Shown in pieces: positions 1 through 12,190 of a stretch of DNA of 64,000 bases. The translations under genes and the position numbers were made by a program. Position 1 is the first letter of the stretch; each line of letters begins with the position of its first letter. The notes under the pieces were generated by a model. The model saw nothing but the letters and a program-made list of their open reading frames with translations, did not search any database and was not told the origin of the DNA. Source of the stretch: Bolinopsis microptera (lineage: Eukaryota; Ctenophora; Tentaculata; Lobata; Bolinopsidae); assembly GCF_026151205.1 (NCBI RefSeq), contig NW_026971781.1:1-64000 (forward strand), read 5' to 3'.

Positions 1-2504
1 CCTTTTCGCCCATTTTTCGGGCCCATTTTCCCCCTGAAGGCCCCAAATAACTGGTAACTATTCCAATCAAAAAGGGGGGCCAACCAAACCCATTGGAGAC
101 GTTTTTTGGCGAAAAAAGGAGTCTCCAAAAATTTTTCCCGGATTCCAAAAAGTCTCCAATTTTTTTTCAAAATCTTTTTAAGTCCTTTTTTAATCTTGGA
201 ACCCCGGGTTTTTGCAACGGTCACACTTTTACTACCTTGCAACTCACCCACACCAAATTTTGGGCTGTCCCAGCCAAATAAACCGAAAATCGGCATGAAA
301 TCTCAAATTGAAAACCCCAAAATGCCCCTTTTCGGGGCCCATTTCCCCCCCGAAAGGGCCCCAAAAAACTGGTAAAGTCTTCCAGACAACCAGGGTGCCA
401 ACCAAACCATGGGGACGTTTTAGGGGAATATGGGTGTCTCCAAAAAATTCCCATGGGTTCCAAAAAAAGTCTCCCAATTTTTACAAAATCTTTTCAAGTC
501 TTTTTTAAAATTGGGAACCCGGGTTTCTCAACGGATCACACTTTTACCCCTTGCAACTCACCCAACCAATTTGGGCTTCCCCCCAACTAAACCCCCAAAT
601 CTGGCTTTGAAATCTCAAAAATTTAAAACAAAACCAAAATGCCCCCTTTTTGGCCCATTTTCGGCCCATTTTTTCCCCCCCGAGGCCCCAAATAATGGAA
701 AAATACTTTCCCGATCAAACCAGGGGGCCAACCCAAAACCCTTGGAGACGTTTTAGGGCGAAATATGGATGCTCCAAAAAATTCCATGGATTTTTAAAAT
801 GTCTCCAATTTTTTTTTCAAAAAACTTTCAAGTCATTTTGAATCTTGGAACCCGGGTTTTGCAAAAGGATCACACTTTTACTACCCTTTCAAAACCCCAC
901 ACCAAATTTTGGGGCTGCCCCGCCAACTAAAAACCGAAAAAACTGGCTTTTTAACTCAAATTTGAAAAACCCCCAAAAAGCCCCCTTTTTGGGCCCCTTT
1001 TTTTGGGCCCTTTCCCCCCTGAAGCCCCAAATAACGGTACGTACTTCCCGATCAACCAGGGGCCAACCAAAATCATTGGGGACGTTTTTGGGGGAATTGG
1101 TGTCTCCAAAAAAATTTCCCCTGGATTCCAAAATGCCCCAATTTTTTTACAAAATCTTTCAAGCAAATTTTTAATCTTGGGGGAAACCCCCATTTCGCAA
1201 CGGATCACATTGTACTACCTCTTGCAACTCACCCCACCAATTGGGGAGTCCCAGCCAACTAAAGCCGAAAATCGGCTTTGAAACTCAAATTTGAAACACC
1301 CGAAAATGCCCCTTTTCGCCCATTTTTCCCCCCCCCCTGAAGGCCCCAAATAACTGGAACGTACTTCCGATCCCCGGGGGCCAACCCAAAAATCTTTGGG
1401 GACGTTTTAGGGCGAAAAATGGGTGTCCCAAAAAATTCCCCTGGATTCCAAAATGTCTCCAAATTTTTACAAAATCTTTTCAGTCATTTTGAATTTGGGA
1501 ACCCGGGGTTTCTGCAAGGATCCACTTGTACTACCTCGCAACTCACCCAACCCAAATTGGGGTGTCCCAGCCAAATAAAGCCCAAAATCGGGTTTGAAAT
1601 CTCAAATTTGAAAAACCCCCAAAAAGCCCCTTTTCGGCCCCTTTTTCCCCCCCTAAGGCCCCCAAAAAAACTGGGAAGTACTTCCAGATCACCAGGGTGC
1701 CAACCAAACCATTTAGACGTTTTTGGGGGAATATGGGTGTCTCCCAAAAATTTCCCCTGGATTTCCCAAAAAGCCCAATTTTTTTCAAAAAATTTCAAGT
1801 CATTTTGAACTTGGGAACCCGGGTTTCTGCAACGGGCCAATTGTACACCCCTTAGCAACTCCCCCACACCAAATTTGGGGAGTCCCACCCAAATAAAACC
1901 CAAATCTGGCTTGAAACCAAATTTTAAAAAACCCGAAAATGCCCCTTTTGGGGCCCCTTTTTCGGGCCCCTTTCCCCCCGAAGGCCCCAAATAAATGGTA
2001 ACGTACTTCCAGATCAACCAGGGGGCCACCAAACTCTTTTGGGGACGTTTTAGGGGGAAAAAAATGGATGTCCCAAAAAAAACCCATGGATTCCAAAAAA
2101 TCTCCCTTTTTTTTCAAACTTTCAAGTATTTTGAATCTTGGGGAAACCCGATTTCGCAACGGATCCCCCACTTGTACTACCTCTTGCAACTCACCCACAC
2201 CAATTTGGGGGTCCCAGCCAAAATAAAGCCGAAAATTGGCTTTTAAAAACTCAAATTTGAAAAAACCCAAAAAGGCCCCCCCCTTTTTTGGGGCCCTTTC
2301 CCCCCCGAAGGCCCCAAATAATGGAAAAGTACTTTAGATCAACCAGGTCCAACCCAAAATCATTGGGGACGTTTTAGGGCGAAATATGGGTCTCCAAAAA
2401 ATTTTTAAAGGATTCCCAAAAAGTCTCCAAATTTTTTTCAAATTTTTCAAATCATTTGAATCTTGGGGAAACCCCGGGTTTTTGCAACGGGTCAACTTGT
2501 ACTA
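1..2504 (+). repeat. 337-bp satellite, degenerate copies with run assimilation
   Basis: About seven and a half head-to-tail copies of the satellite. The GACGTT landmark falls at 98, 414, 747, 1081, 1401, 1716, 2044 and 2368, giving steps of 315-334 bp instead of 337. Most differences from the clean unit replace an isolated base with its neighbour so that a run grows: GTGCC becomes GGGCC, CCCATGG becomes CCCCTGG, CGGATTT becomes CGGGTTT, TAACTGG becomes AAAACTGG. Open frames here are short, overlap on both strands and follow the repeat, so none is called as a gene. Confidence 0.9.
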
Positions 2505-2523
2505 CCTCTTGCAACTCACCCAA

Positions 2524-2588
<65 letters not shown>

Positions 2589-2613
2589 CCTTTCTTTGCA
2601 CTCACCCACCCAT
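2505..2613. other. Poly-T insertion flanked by an imperfect direct duplication
   Basis: The block CCTCTTGCAACTCACCCAAC at about 2505-2524 is repeated, with small differences, at about 2589-2612 on the other side of a pure T tract. The GACGTT landmarks on either side are 417 bp apart (2368 to 2785), 80 bp more than one unit. This equals the 62 T plus about 18-20 bp of duplicated flank, so the host copy is otherwise complete. The layout resembles a poly(A)-only retroposed insertion on the minus strand with a target-site duplication, but a sequencing or assembly stutter would look the same. Confidence 0.55.
2527..2588. repeat. Poly-T homopolymer, 62 nt
   Basis: Sixty-two uninterrupted T. The left side joins the satellite where the unit normally has a run of three T (CACCAATTTGGG). 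No poly(A) signal, element body or open frame lies next to it. Confidence 0.97.
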
Positions 2614-4108
2614 TTGGGCTGTCCAGCAACTAAAGCCGAAAATCTGGCTTTGAAATCTCAAATTTGAAAACACCCGAAAAGGCCCCTTTTCGGCCCATTT
2701 TTCAGCCCATTTTCCCCCACGGAGGCCCCAAATAACTGGTAACGTACTTCCAGATCAACCAGGGTGCCAACCAAACTCATTGGAGACGTTTTAGGGCGAA
2801 ATATGGATGTCTCCAAAAAATTCCCATGGATTCCAAAATGTCTCCAATTTTTTACAAAATCTTTTCAAGTCATTTTGAATCTTGGGAACCCGGATTTCTG
2901 CAACGGATCACACTTGTACTACCGTATGCCAACTCACCCACACCAATTTGGGCATGTCCAGCCAACTAAAGCCGAAAATCTGGCTTTGAAATCTCAATTT
3001 GAAAACACTCCGAAAATGCCCCTTTTTCGGCCCATTTTTCGGCCCATTTTCCCCCCTGAAGGCCCCAAATAACTGTATCGTACTTCCAGATCAACCAGTG
3101 GTGCCAACCAAACTCATCTGGAGACGTTTTTTGGGCGAATATGGATGTCTCCAAAAAATTCCCATGGATTCCAAAATGTCTCCAAATTTTTTTCAAAATC
3201 TTTTCAAGTCATTTTGAATCTTTGGGAAACCCCGGGTTTCTGCAACGGATCACACTTGTACTACCTCTGCAACCACCCACACCAATTTGGGCTGCCCAGC
3301 AAATAAAGCCGAAAATCGGCTTTTAAATCTCAAAATTTTAAAAACACCCCAAAATGCCCCTTTTCGGCCCATTTTTTTGCCCCTTTTTCCCCCTGAAGGG
3401 CCCCAAAAACTGGTAAAGTACTTCAACAAACCCGGGTGCCAACCAAATCATTGGGAAAGTTTTAGGGCGAAATATGGATGTTCCAAAAAATTCCCCGGAT
3501 TCCAAAATCTCCAATTTTTTTCAAAATCTTTTCAAGTCATTTTGAAAATTGGGAACCCCGGATTTTGCAACGGATCACATTGACTACCTCTTGCAACCAC
3601 CCACACCAATTTGGGGGGTCCCAGCCCAAATAAAGCCGAAAATCTGGGTTTGAAATCTCAAAATTGAAAAACCCCAAAATGCCCCTTTTTCGGGCCCATT
3701 TTTTCGGCCCCTTTTTTTCCCCCCGAAGGCCCCCAAATAACGGAACGTACTTTCCGAAACAACCCGGGTGCCAAACCAAACTATTGGACGTTTTAGGGGC
3801 GAAAATGGATTCTCCAAAAAAATTCCCAGGTTCCAAAATGTCCCAATTTTTTACAAAACTTTCAAAATCTTTTGAACTTGGGGGCCCCCTTTCTGCAAGG
3901 GCCATTGTCTCCCCTTTCAACTCACCCCACACCCAATTTGGGCTGTCCCACCAACTAAAGCCCAAAACGGCTTTGAAATCTCAAATTTGAAAACACCCGA
4001 AAAAGCCCCTTTTTGGCCCCTTTTTCGGCCCATTTCCCCCCCCAAGGGGCCCCCAAAAAACGGTAACGTACTTTCCCGCAACCAGGGGCCCAAACCAAAC
4101 TCATTTTA
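2614..4108 (+). repeat. 337-bp satellite, mixed-quality copies
   Basis: About four and a half copies. The stretch at roughly 2700-2930 is nearly identical to the clean unit, then quality falls again towards 4 kb, with runs lengthened and single bases absorbed into their neighbours. No coding sequence is supported. Confidence 0.88.
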
Positions 4109-6480
4109 GACGTTTTAGGCGAAAAATGGTGGGGCCCAAAAATTCCATGGGTTCCAAAAAAGTCTCCCCAATTTTTTTCAAAATCTTTAAGTCATTTTTA
4201 ATCGGGACCCGGGGTTTCTCAACGGATCACACTTGTACTACCCCTTTTTCAACTCACCCACACCAAATTTTTTCTGTCCCACCAAAAAAGCCCCAACAAA
4301 TTTGAAAACACCCGAAAATGCCCCTTTTCGGCCCATTTTCGGCCCATTTTCCCCCCGAAGGCCCAAATAATGGTAACACTTCCAGACACCAGGGTGCCAA
4401 CCAAACTCATTGGAGACTTTAGGCGAAAAGTTCCCAAAAAATCCCATGGATTCCAAAATTCTCCAATTTTTACAAAATCTTTCATCATTTTGAATCTGGG
4501 AACCCGGATTTCTGCACGGATCCACTTGTACACCCATGCAACCACCCACACCAATTGGGCTGTCCCACAACAAAGCCGAAAATCGGCTTTGAAATCTCAA
4601 TTTGAAAAACACCAAAATCCCCTTTTGGCCCTTTTCGCCCATTTCCCCTGAAGCCCCAAAAACTGGAACGTACTTCCGACACCAGTCAACCAAACTCATT
4701 GGAGACGTTTTAGGGCGAAATAGGATGCTCCAAAAAATCCCGATCCAAAATGCTCCAATTTTACAAATCTTTAATCATTTAATCTGGGAACCCGATTTCT
4801 GCAACGATCACATTGACACCCTGCAACTCACCCCCACCAATTTGGCTGCCCAGCCAACTAAAGCCAAATCTGCTTTGAATCTCAATTGAAAAAACCGAAA
4901 TGCCCCTTTTCGGCCCATTTGGCCCATTTTCCCCCAAGCCCCAATAACTGGTAACGACTTCCAATCACAGGTGCCAACCAACCATTGGACGTTTTAGGCG
5001 AAATAGGATGTCTCAAAAATTCCATGGATCCAAAATGTCCCAATTTTACAAAATCTTTCAGTCATTTGATCTTGGAACCCGATTCTGCAACGGATCACAC
5101 TTGTACACCCTGCACTCCCCACACAAATTGGGCTGTCCCACCACAAAGCCGAAAATCTGCTTGAAATCTCAATTTGAAAACACCCGAAAATGCCCCTTTC
5201 GGCCCTTTTTCGCCCATTTCCCCCGAAGCCCAAAAATGTAACGTACTCAGACAACCAGGGGCCAACCAAACTCATTGAATTTTAGGGCGAATAATGTCTC
5301 CAAAAAAATTCCAGGATCCAAAATGTCTCCAATTTTTACAAACTTTCAAGTCATTTTGAATCTGGAACCCATTTCTGCAACGGATCACACTGTATCCTCT
5401 TCACCACCCCACCATTTGGCTGTCCCACCAACTAAAGCCGAAATCGCTGAAATCTCAATTTGAAACACCCAAATGCCCTTTCGGCCCTTTTCGGCCCATT
5501 TCCCCCCGAAGCCCAAATAACGGTAACGACTCCGACAACCAGGGTGCCACCAAACTCATGGAGACGTTTTAGGCGAAATGGAGTCCCAAAAATCCATGGA
5601 TTCCAAAATGTCTCCAATTTTACAAATCTTTCAAGTCATTTGAATCTGGAACCCGATTCGCAACGGGTACACTTGTAACCTCTTGCAACTCACCCACACC
5701 ATTGGGCTTCCCAGCCACTAAACCGAAATCTGCTTTGAAATCTCAAATTGAAAACACCCAAATGCCCCTTTCGGCCTTTTTCGGCCCTTCCCCCGAAGCC
5801 CAATACGAACGTACTTCAATCAACCGGTGCAACCAAACTCATTGGAGACTTTTGGCGAAATATGATGCTCCAAAAATTCCAGATCCAAAATGTCCCAATT
5901 TTTACAAAATTTAAGTCATTTTGAATCTGGAACCCGATTCTGCAACGGATCAAATGTACTACCTTGCACTCACCCACACAATTTGGCGTCCCAGCCAACT
6001 AAAGCCGAAAATCTGCTTTGAAACTCAAATTGAAACACCCGAAATGCCCCTTTCGCCCATTTTTCGCCATTTCCCCCTGAAGGCCCAATAACTGGTAACT
6101 ACTCCAATCAACCAGGTGCAACCAAACATGGAGACGTTTAGGGCGAATATATGCTCCAAAAATTCCATGATCCAAATGTCTCCATTTTTTACAAAACTTT
6201 CAAGTCATTTGAATCTTGGACCCGGATTCGCAACGGATCACATTTTACTATCTGCACTCACCCACACCAATTGGCTGTCCCAGCCAACTAAACCGAAAAT
6301 CGGCTTGAATCCAAATTTGAAACACCCGAAAATGCCCTTTTCGCCCATTTTTCGCCCTTTCCCCCTAAGGCCCCAAATAACTGTAGACTCCAGATCAACC
6401 AGGGCCACAACTCATTGAGACGTTTAGGGCGAATAGTGTCTCCAAAAATTCCCAGGATTCAAAATTCTCCAATTTTACAA
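4109..6480 (+). repeat. 337-bp satellite, uniformly shortened copies
   Basis: About seven copies, all shortened. GACGTT-equivalent landmarks at 4109, 4415, 4704, 4988, about 5278, 5563, 5847, 6133 and 6419 give steps of 306, 289, 284, 290, 285, 284, 286 and 286 bp. The missing bases are scattered, mostly one per run, and differ from copy to copy, so this is not a defined shorter subfamily. The order of motifs is unchanged. No gene is seen. Confidence 0.88.
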
Positions 6481-9400
6481 AATCTTTCAATCATTTGAAT
6501 CTTGGGAACCCGGATTTCTGCAACGGATCACACTTGTACTACCTTATGCAACTCACCCACACCAATTTGGGCATGTCCCAGCCAACTAAAGCCGAAAATC
6601 TGGCTTTGAAATCTCAAATTTGAAAACACCCGAAAATGCCCCTTTTCGGCCCATTTTTCGGCCCATTTTCCCCCCTGAAGGCCCCAAATAACTGGTAACG
6701 TACTTCCAGATCAACCAGGGTGCCAAACCAAACTCATTGGAGACGTTTTAGGGCGAAAATATGGATGTCTCCAAAAAATTCCCATGGATTCCAAATGTCT
6801 CCAATTTTTTACAAAATCTTTTCAAGTCATTTTGAATCTTGGGAACCCGGAATTTCTGCAACGGATCACACTTGTACTACCTCTATGCAAACTCACCCAC
6901 ACCAATTTGGGCATGTCCCAGCCAACTAAAGCCGAAAATCTGGCTTTGAAATCTCAAATTTGAAAACACCCGAAAATGCCCCTTTTCGGCCCATTTTTCG
7001 GCCCATTTTCCCCCCTGAAGGCCCCAAATAACTGGGTAACGTACTTCCCAGATCAACCAGGGTGCCAACCAAACTCATTGGAGACGTTTTTAGGGCGAAA
7101 TATGGATGTCTCCAAAAAATTCCCATGGATTCCAAAATGTCTCCCAATTTTTTACAAAATCTTTTCAAGTCATTTTGAATCTTGGGAACCCGGATTTCTG
7201 CAACGGATCACACTTGTACTACCTCTATGCAACTCACCCACACCAATTTGGGCATGTCCCAGCCAACTAAAGCCGAAAATCTGGCTTTGAAATCTCAAAT
7301 TTGAAAACACCCGAAAATGCCCCTTTTCGGCCCATTTTTTCGGCCCATTTTTCCCCCCTGAAGGCCCCAAATAACTGGTAACGTACTTCCAGATCAACCA
7401 GGGTGCCAACCAAAACTCATTGGAGACGTTTTAGGGCGAAATATGGATGTCTCCAAAAAATTCCCATGGATTCCAAAATGTCTCCAATTTTTTACACAAA
7501 TCTTTCTCAAGTCATTTTGAATCTTGGGAACCCGGATTTCTGCAACGGATCACACTTGTACTACCTCTATGCAACTCGCCCAGGCCCACACCAATTTGGG
7601 CATGTCCCAGCCAACTAAAGCCGAAAATCTGGCTTTGAAATCTCAAATTTGAAAACACCCGAAAATGCCCCTTTTCGGCCCATTTTTCGGCCCATTTTCC
7701 CCCCTGAAGGCCCCAAATAACTGGTAACGTACTTCCAGATCAACCAGGGTGCCAACCAAAACTCATTGGAGACGTTTTAGGGCGAAATATGGATGTCTCC
7801 AAAAAATTCCCATGGATTCCAAAATGTCTCCAATTTTTACAAAATCTTTTCAAGTCATTTTGAATCTTGGGAACCGGATTTCTGCAACGGATCACACTTG
7901 TACTACCTCTATGCAACTCACCCACACCAATTTGGGCATGTCCCAGCCAACTAAAGCCGAAAATCTGGCTTTGAAATCTCAAATTTGAAAACACCCGAAA
8001 ATGCCCCTTTTCGGCCCATTTTTCGGCCCATTTTCCCCCCTGAAGGCCCCAAATAACTGGTAACGTACTTCCAGATCAACCAGGGTGCCAACCAAACTCA
8101 TTGGAGACGTTTTAGGGCGAAATATGGATGTCTCCAAAAAATTCCCATGGATTCCAAAATGTCTCCAATTTTTTACAAAATCTTTTCAAGTCATTTTGAA
8201 TCTTGGGAACCCGGATTTCTGCAACGGATCACACTTGTACTACCTCTATGCAACTCACCCACACCAATTTGGGCATGTCCCAGCCAACTAAAGCCGAAAA
8301 TCTGGCTTTGAAATCTCAAATTTGAAAACACCCGAAAAATGCCCTTTTCGGCCCATTTTTCGGCCCATTTTCCTTCCTGAAGGCCCCAAATAACTGGTAA
8401 CGTACTTCCAGATCAACCAGGGTGCCAACCAAACTCATTGGAGACGTTTTAGGGCGAAATATGGATGTCTCCAAAAATTCCCATGGATTCCAAAATGTCT
8501 CCAATTTTTTACAAAATCTTTTCAAGTCATTTTGAATCTTGGGAACCGGATTTCTGCAACGGATCCACACTTGTACTACCTCTATGCAACTCACCCACAC
8601 CAATTTGGGCATGTCCCAGCCAACTAAAGCCGAAAATCTGGCTTTGAAATCTCAAATTTGAAAACACCCGAAAATGCCCCTTTTCGGCCCATTTTTCGGC
8701 CCATTTTCCCCCCTGAAGGCCCCAAATAACTGGTAACGTACTTCCAGATCAACCAGGGTGCCAACCAAACTCATTGGAGACGTTTTAGGGCGAAATATGG
8801 ATGTCTCCAAAAAATTCCCATGGATTCCAAAATGTCTCCAATTTTTTACAAAATCTTTTCAAGTCATTTTGAATCTTGGGAACCCGGATTTCTGCAACGG
8901 ATCACACTTGTACTACCTCTATGCAACTCACCCACACCAATTTGGGCATGTCCCAGCCAACCTAAAGCGAAAATCTGGCTTTGAAATCTCAAATTTGAAA
9001 ACACCCGAAAATGCCCCTTTTCGGCCCATTTTTCGGCCCATTTTCCCCCCTGAAGGCCCCAAATAACTGGTAACGTACTTCCAGATCAACCAGGGTGCCA
9101 ACCAAACTCATTGGAGACGTTTTAGGGCGAAATATGGATGTCTCCAAAAAATTCCCATGGATTCCAAATGTCTCCAATTTTTTACAAAATCTTTTCAAGT
9201 CATTTTGAATCTTGGGAACCCGGATTTCTGCAACGGATCACACTTGTACTACCTCTATGCAACTCACCCACACCAATTTGGGCATGTCCCAGCCAACTAA
9301 AGCCGAAAATCTGGCTTTGAAATCTCAAATTTGAAAACACCCGAAAATGCCCCTTTTTCGGCCCATTTTTCGGCCCATTTTCCCCCCTGAAGGCCCCAAA

Positions 9401-10610
9401 TAACTGGTAACGTACTTCCAGATCAACCAGGGTGCCAACCAAACTCATTGGAGACGTTTTAGGGCGAAATATGGATGTCTCCAAAAAATTCCCATGGATT
9501 CCAAAATGTCTCCAATTTTTTACAAAATCTTTTCAAGTCATTTTGAATCTTGGGAACCCGGATTTCTGCAACGGATCACACTTGTACTACCTCTATGCAA
9601 CTCACCCACACCAATTTGGGCATGTCCCAGCCAACTAAAGCCGAAAATCTGGCTTTGAAATCTCAAATTTGAAAACACCCGAAAATGCCCTTTTCGGCCC
9701 ATTTTTCGGCCCATTTTCCCCCCTGAAGGCCCCAAATAACTGGTAACGTACTTCCAGATCAACCAGGGTGCCAACCAAACTCATTGGAGACGTTTTAGGG
9801 CGAAATATGGATGTCTCCAAAAAATTCCCATGGATTCCAAAATGTCTCCAATTTTTTACAAAATCTTTTCAAGTCATTTTGAATCTTGGGAACCCGGATT
9901 TCTGCAACGGATCACACTTGTACTACTCTATGCAACTCCACCCACACCAATTTGGGCATGTCCCAGCCAACTAAAGCCGAAAATCTGGCTTTGAAATCTC
10001 AAATTTGAAAACACCCGAAATGCCCCTTTTCGGCCCATTTTTCGGCCCCATTTTCCCCCCTGAAGGCCCCAAATAACTGGTAACGTACTTCCAGATCAAC
10101 CAGGGTGCCAACCAAACTCATTGGAGACGTTTTAGGGCGAAATATGGATGTCTCCAAAAAATTCCCATGGATTCCAAAATGTCTCCAATTTTTTACAAAA
10201 TCTTTTCAAGTCATTTTGAATCTTGGGAACCCGGATTTCTGCAACGGATCACACTTGTACTACCTCTATGCAACTCACCCACACCAATTTGGGCATGTCC
10301 AGCCAACTAAAGCCGAAATCTGGCTTTGAATCTCAAATTTGAAAACACCCGAAAATGCCCCTTTTCGGCCCATTTTTCGGCCCATTTTCCCCCCTGAAGG
10401 CCCAAATAACTGGTAAACGTACTTCCAGATCAACCCAGGGTGCCAACCAAACTCATTGGAGACGTTTTAGGGCGAATTATGGATGTCTCCAAAAAATTCC
10501 CATGGATTCCAAAATGTCTCCAATTTTTTACAAAATCTTTTCAAGTCATTTTGAATCTTGGGAACCCGGATTTCTGCAACGGATCACACTTGTTACTACC
10601 TCTATGCAAC
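6481..10610 (+). repeat. 337-bp satellite, well preserved copies
   Basis: About twelve copies close to the clean unit, with steps of 335-346 bp. Differences are mostly one-base indels in runs. One larger private change lies at about 7576-7590, where CTCACCCACACC has become CTCGCCCAGGCCCACACC, a six-base insertion plus a substitution. Each copy carries the same 68-codon GTG-started open frame, which is not treated as a gene. Confidence 0.95.
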
Positions 10611-12190
10611 CCCCCCACCAATTTGGGCATGTCCCCGCAACTAAGCGAAAAAATTTGGGTTTTTAAAAATTTAAAATTTGAAAACCCGAAAATGCCCCTT
10701 TTCGGCCCCTTTTTCGGCCCATTTTCCCCCCCGAAAGGGGCCCCCAAAAACTGGTAACGTACTTCCAGATAACCGGGGCCAACCAAACTCATTGGAGACG
10801 TTTTGGGGCCCCAAAAATTGGGTGTCTCAAAAAATTCCTGGATTTCCCAAAAAAAACTCCAATTTTTTACAAATCTTTTCAATCATTTTGAATTTGGGGA
10901 AACCGGATTTCTGAACGGATCACATTGTACTACTTATTTCAACTCACCCACACCCCAAATTTTGGGGTGTCCCCGCCCAAATAAAGCCGAAAATCTGGCC
11001 CTTTTAAATCTCAATTTGAAAAAAACCGAAAATGCCCTTTTCGGCCCCTTTTTCGGCCCATTTTCCCCTGAAAGGCCCCAAAAAACGGGAACGTACTTCA
11101 GATCAACCAGGGGGCCAACCAAATCATTGGAGACGTTTTGGGCGAAATTGGATGTCCCAAAAATTCCCATGGGTTAAAATGTTCCCAATTTTTACAAAAA
11201 ACTTTTCAAATCATTTTAATCTTGGGAACCGGATTTTTGCAAAGGGGTAACTTTTACTACCTTTATGCAAATCACCCCCCCCAATTTGGGCTGTCCCCGC
11301 CAACTAAGCCGAAAATTGGCTTTGAAATCTAAATTTTAAAAACACCCGAAAACCCCTTTTGGGGCCCTTTTTTTGGCCCATTTTCCCCCTGAAAGGCCCC
11401 AAAAAAATGGAACGTACTTCCCGATCAACCAGGGTGCCAAACCCAAAATCTTTTGGGACGTTTTAGGGCGAAATAGGATGTCTCCAAAAAAATTCCCCGG
11501 ATTTTCCCAAAAAGTCTCCAAATTTTTTTCAAAACTTTTCAAGCATTTTGAATCTAACCCGGATTTCTGCAAAAGGATCACACTTGTACTACCTCTATGC
11601 AACTCACCCACACCAATTTGGGCATGTCCCAGCCAACTAAAGCCGAAAATCTGGCTTTGAAATCTCAAATTTGAAAACACCCAAAAAAGCCCTTTCGGAA
11701 TTTTTGGCCCATTTTCCCCCCTGAAGGCCCCAAAAAACAGTAAACTACTCCAGATAACCAGGGTGCCAACCAAACCATGGAAAACTTTTAGGCGAAATAT
11801 GGAATCTCCAAAAAAAATTTCCCCTGGATTCCAAAAAGTCTCCAATTTTTTCAAAATCTTTCAAGTCAAATTGAATCTGGAACCCGATTTCTGCAAGGAT
11901 CACAATTGTACTACCTATGCAACCACCCACACCAATTTGGGCTGTCCCAGCAACAAAGCGAAAATTGGCTTGAAAACCAAATTGAAAAACCAAAATTTGC
12001 CCATTTTCGGCCATTTCCCCCTGAAGGCCCAAATAATGGTAACGTAAATCCAGATCAACCAGGGTGCCAACCAAATCATTGGAACGTTTTAAAGGCAAAT
12101 ATGGATGTCTCCAAAAAAATTCCATGATTCCAAAATGTCCCAATTTTTACAAAATCTTTCAAGTCATTTGAATCTGGAACCCGGATTTCT
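10611..12190 (+). repeat. 337-bp satellite, degraded block
   Basis: About five copies with landmarks at 10797, 11132, 11457, about 11781 and 12082, giving steps of 300-336 bp. The first part shows run assimilation and the last part shows single-base losses. A clean patch sits inside it at about 11575-11685. Confidence 0.88.

Noticed and set aside
1484-2032. 182-codon minus-strand open frame
   Set aside because: It spans about one and a half degenerate satellite units and owes its length to lost stop codons in corrupted copies. Its amino-acid content simply mirrors the repeat.
4109-6480. Distinct shorter satellite subfamily of about 285 bp
   Set aside because: The missing bases are scattered and differ from copy to copy, so the copies share a length but not a set of deletions.
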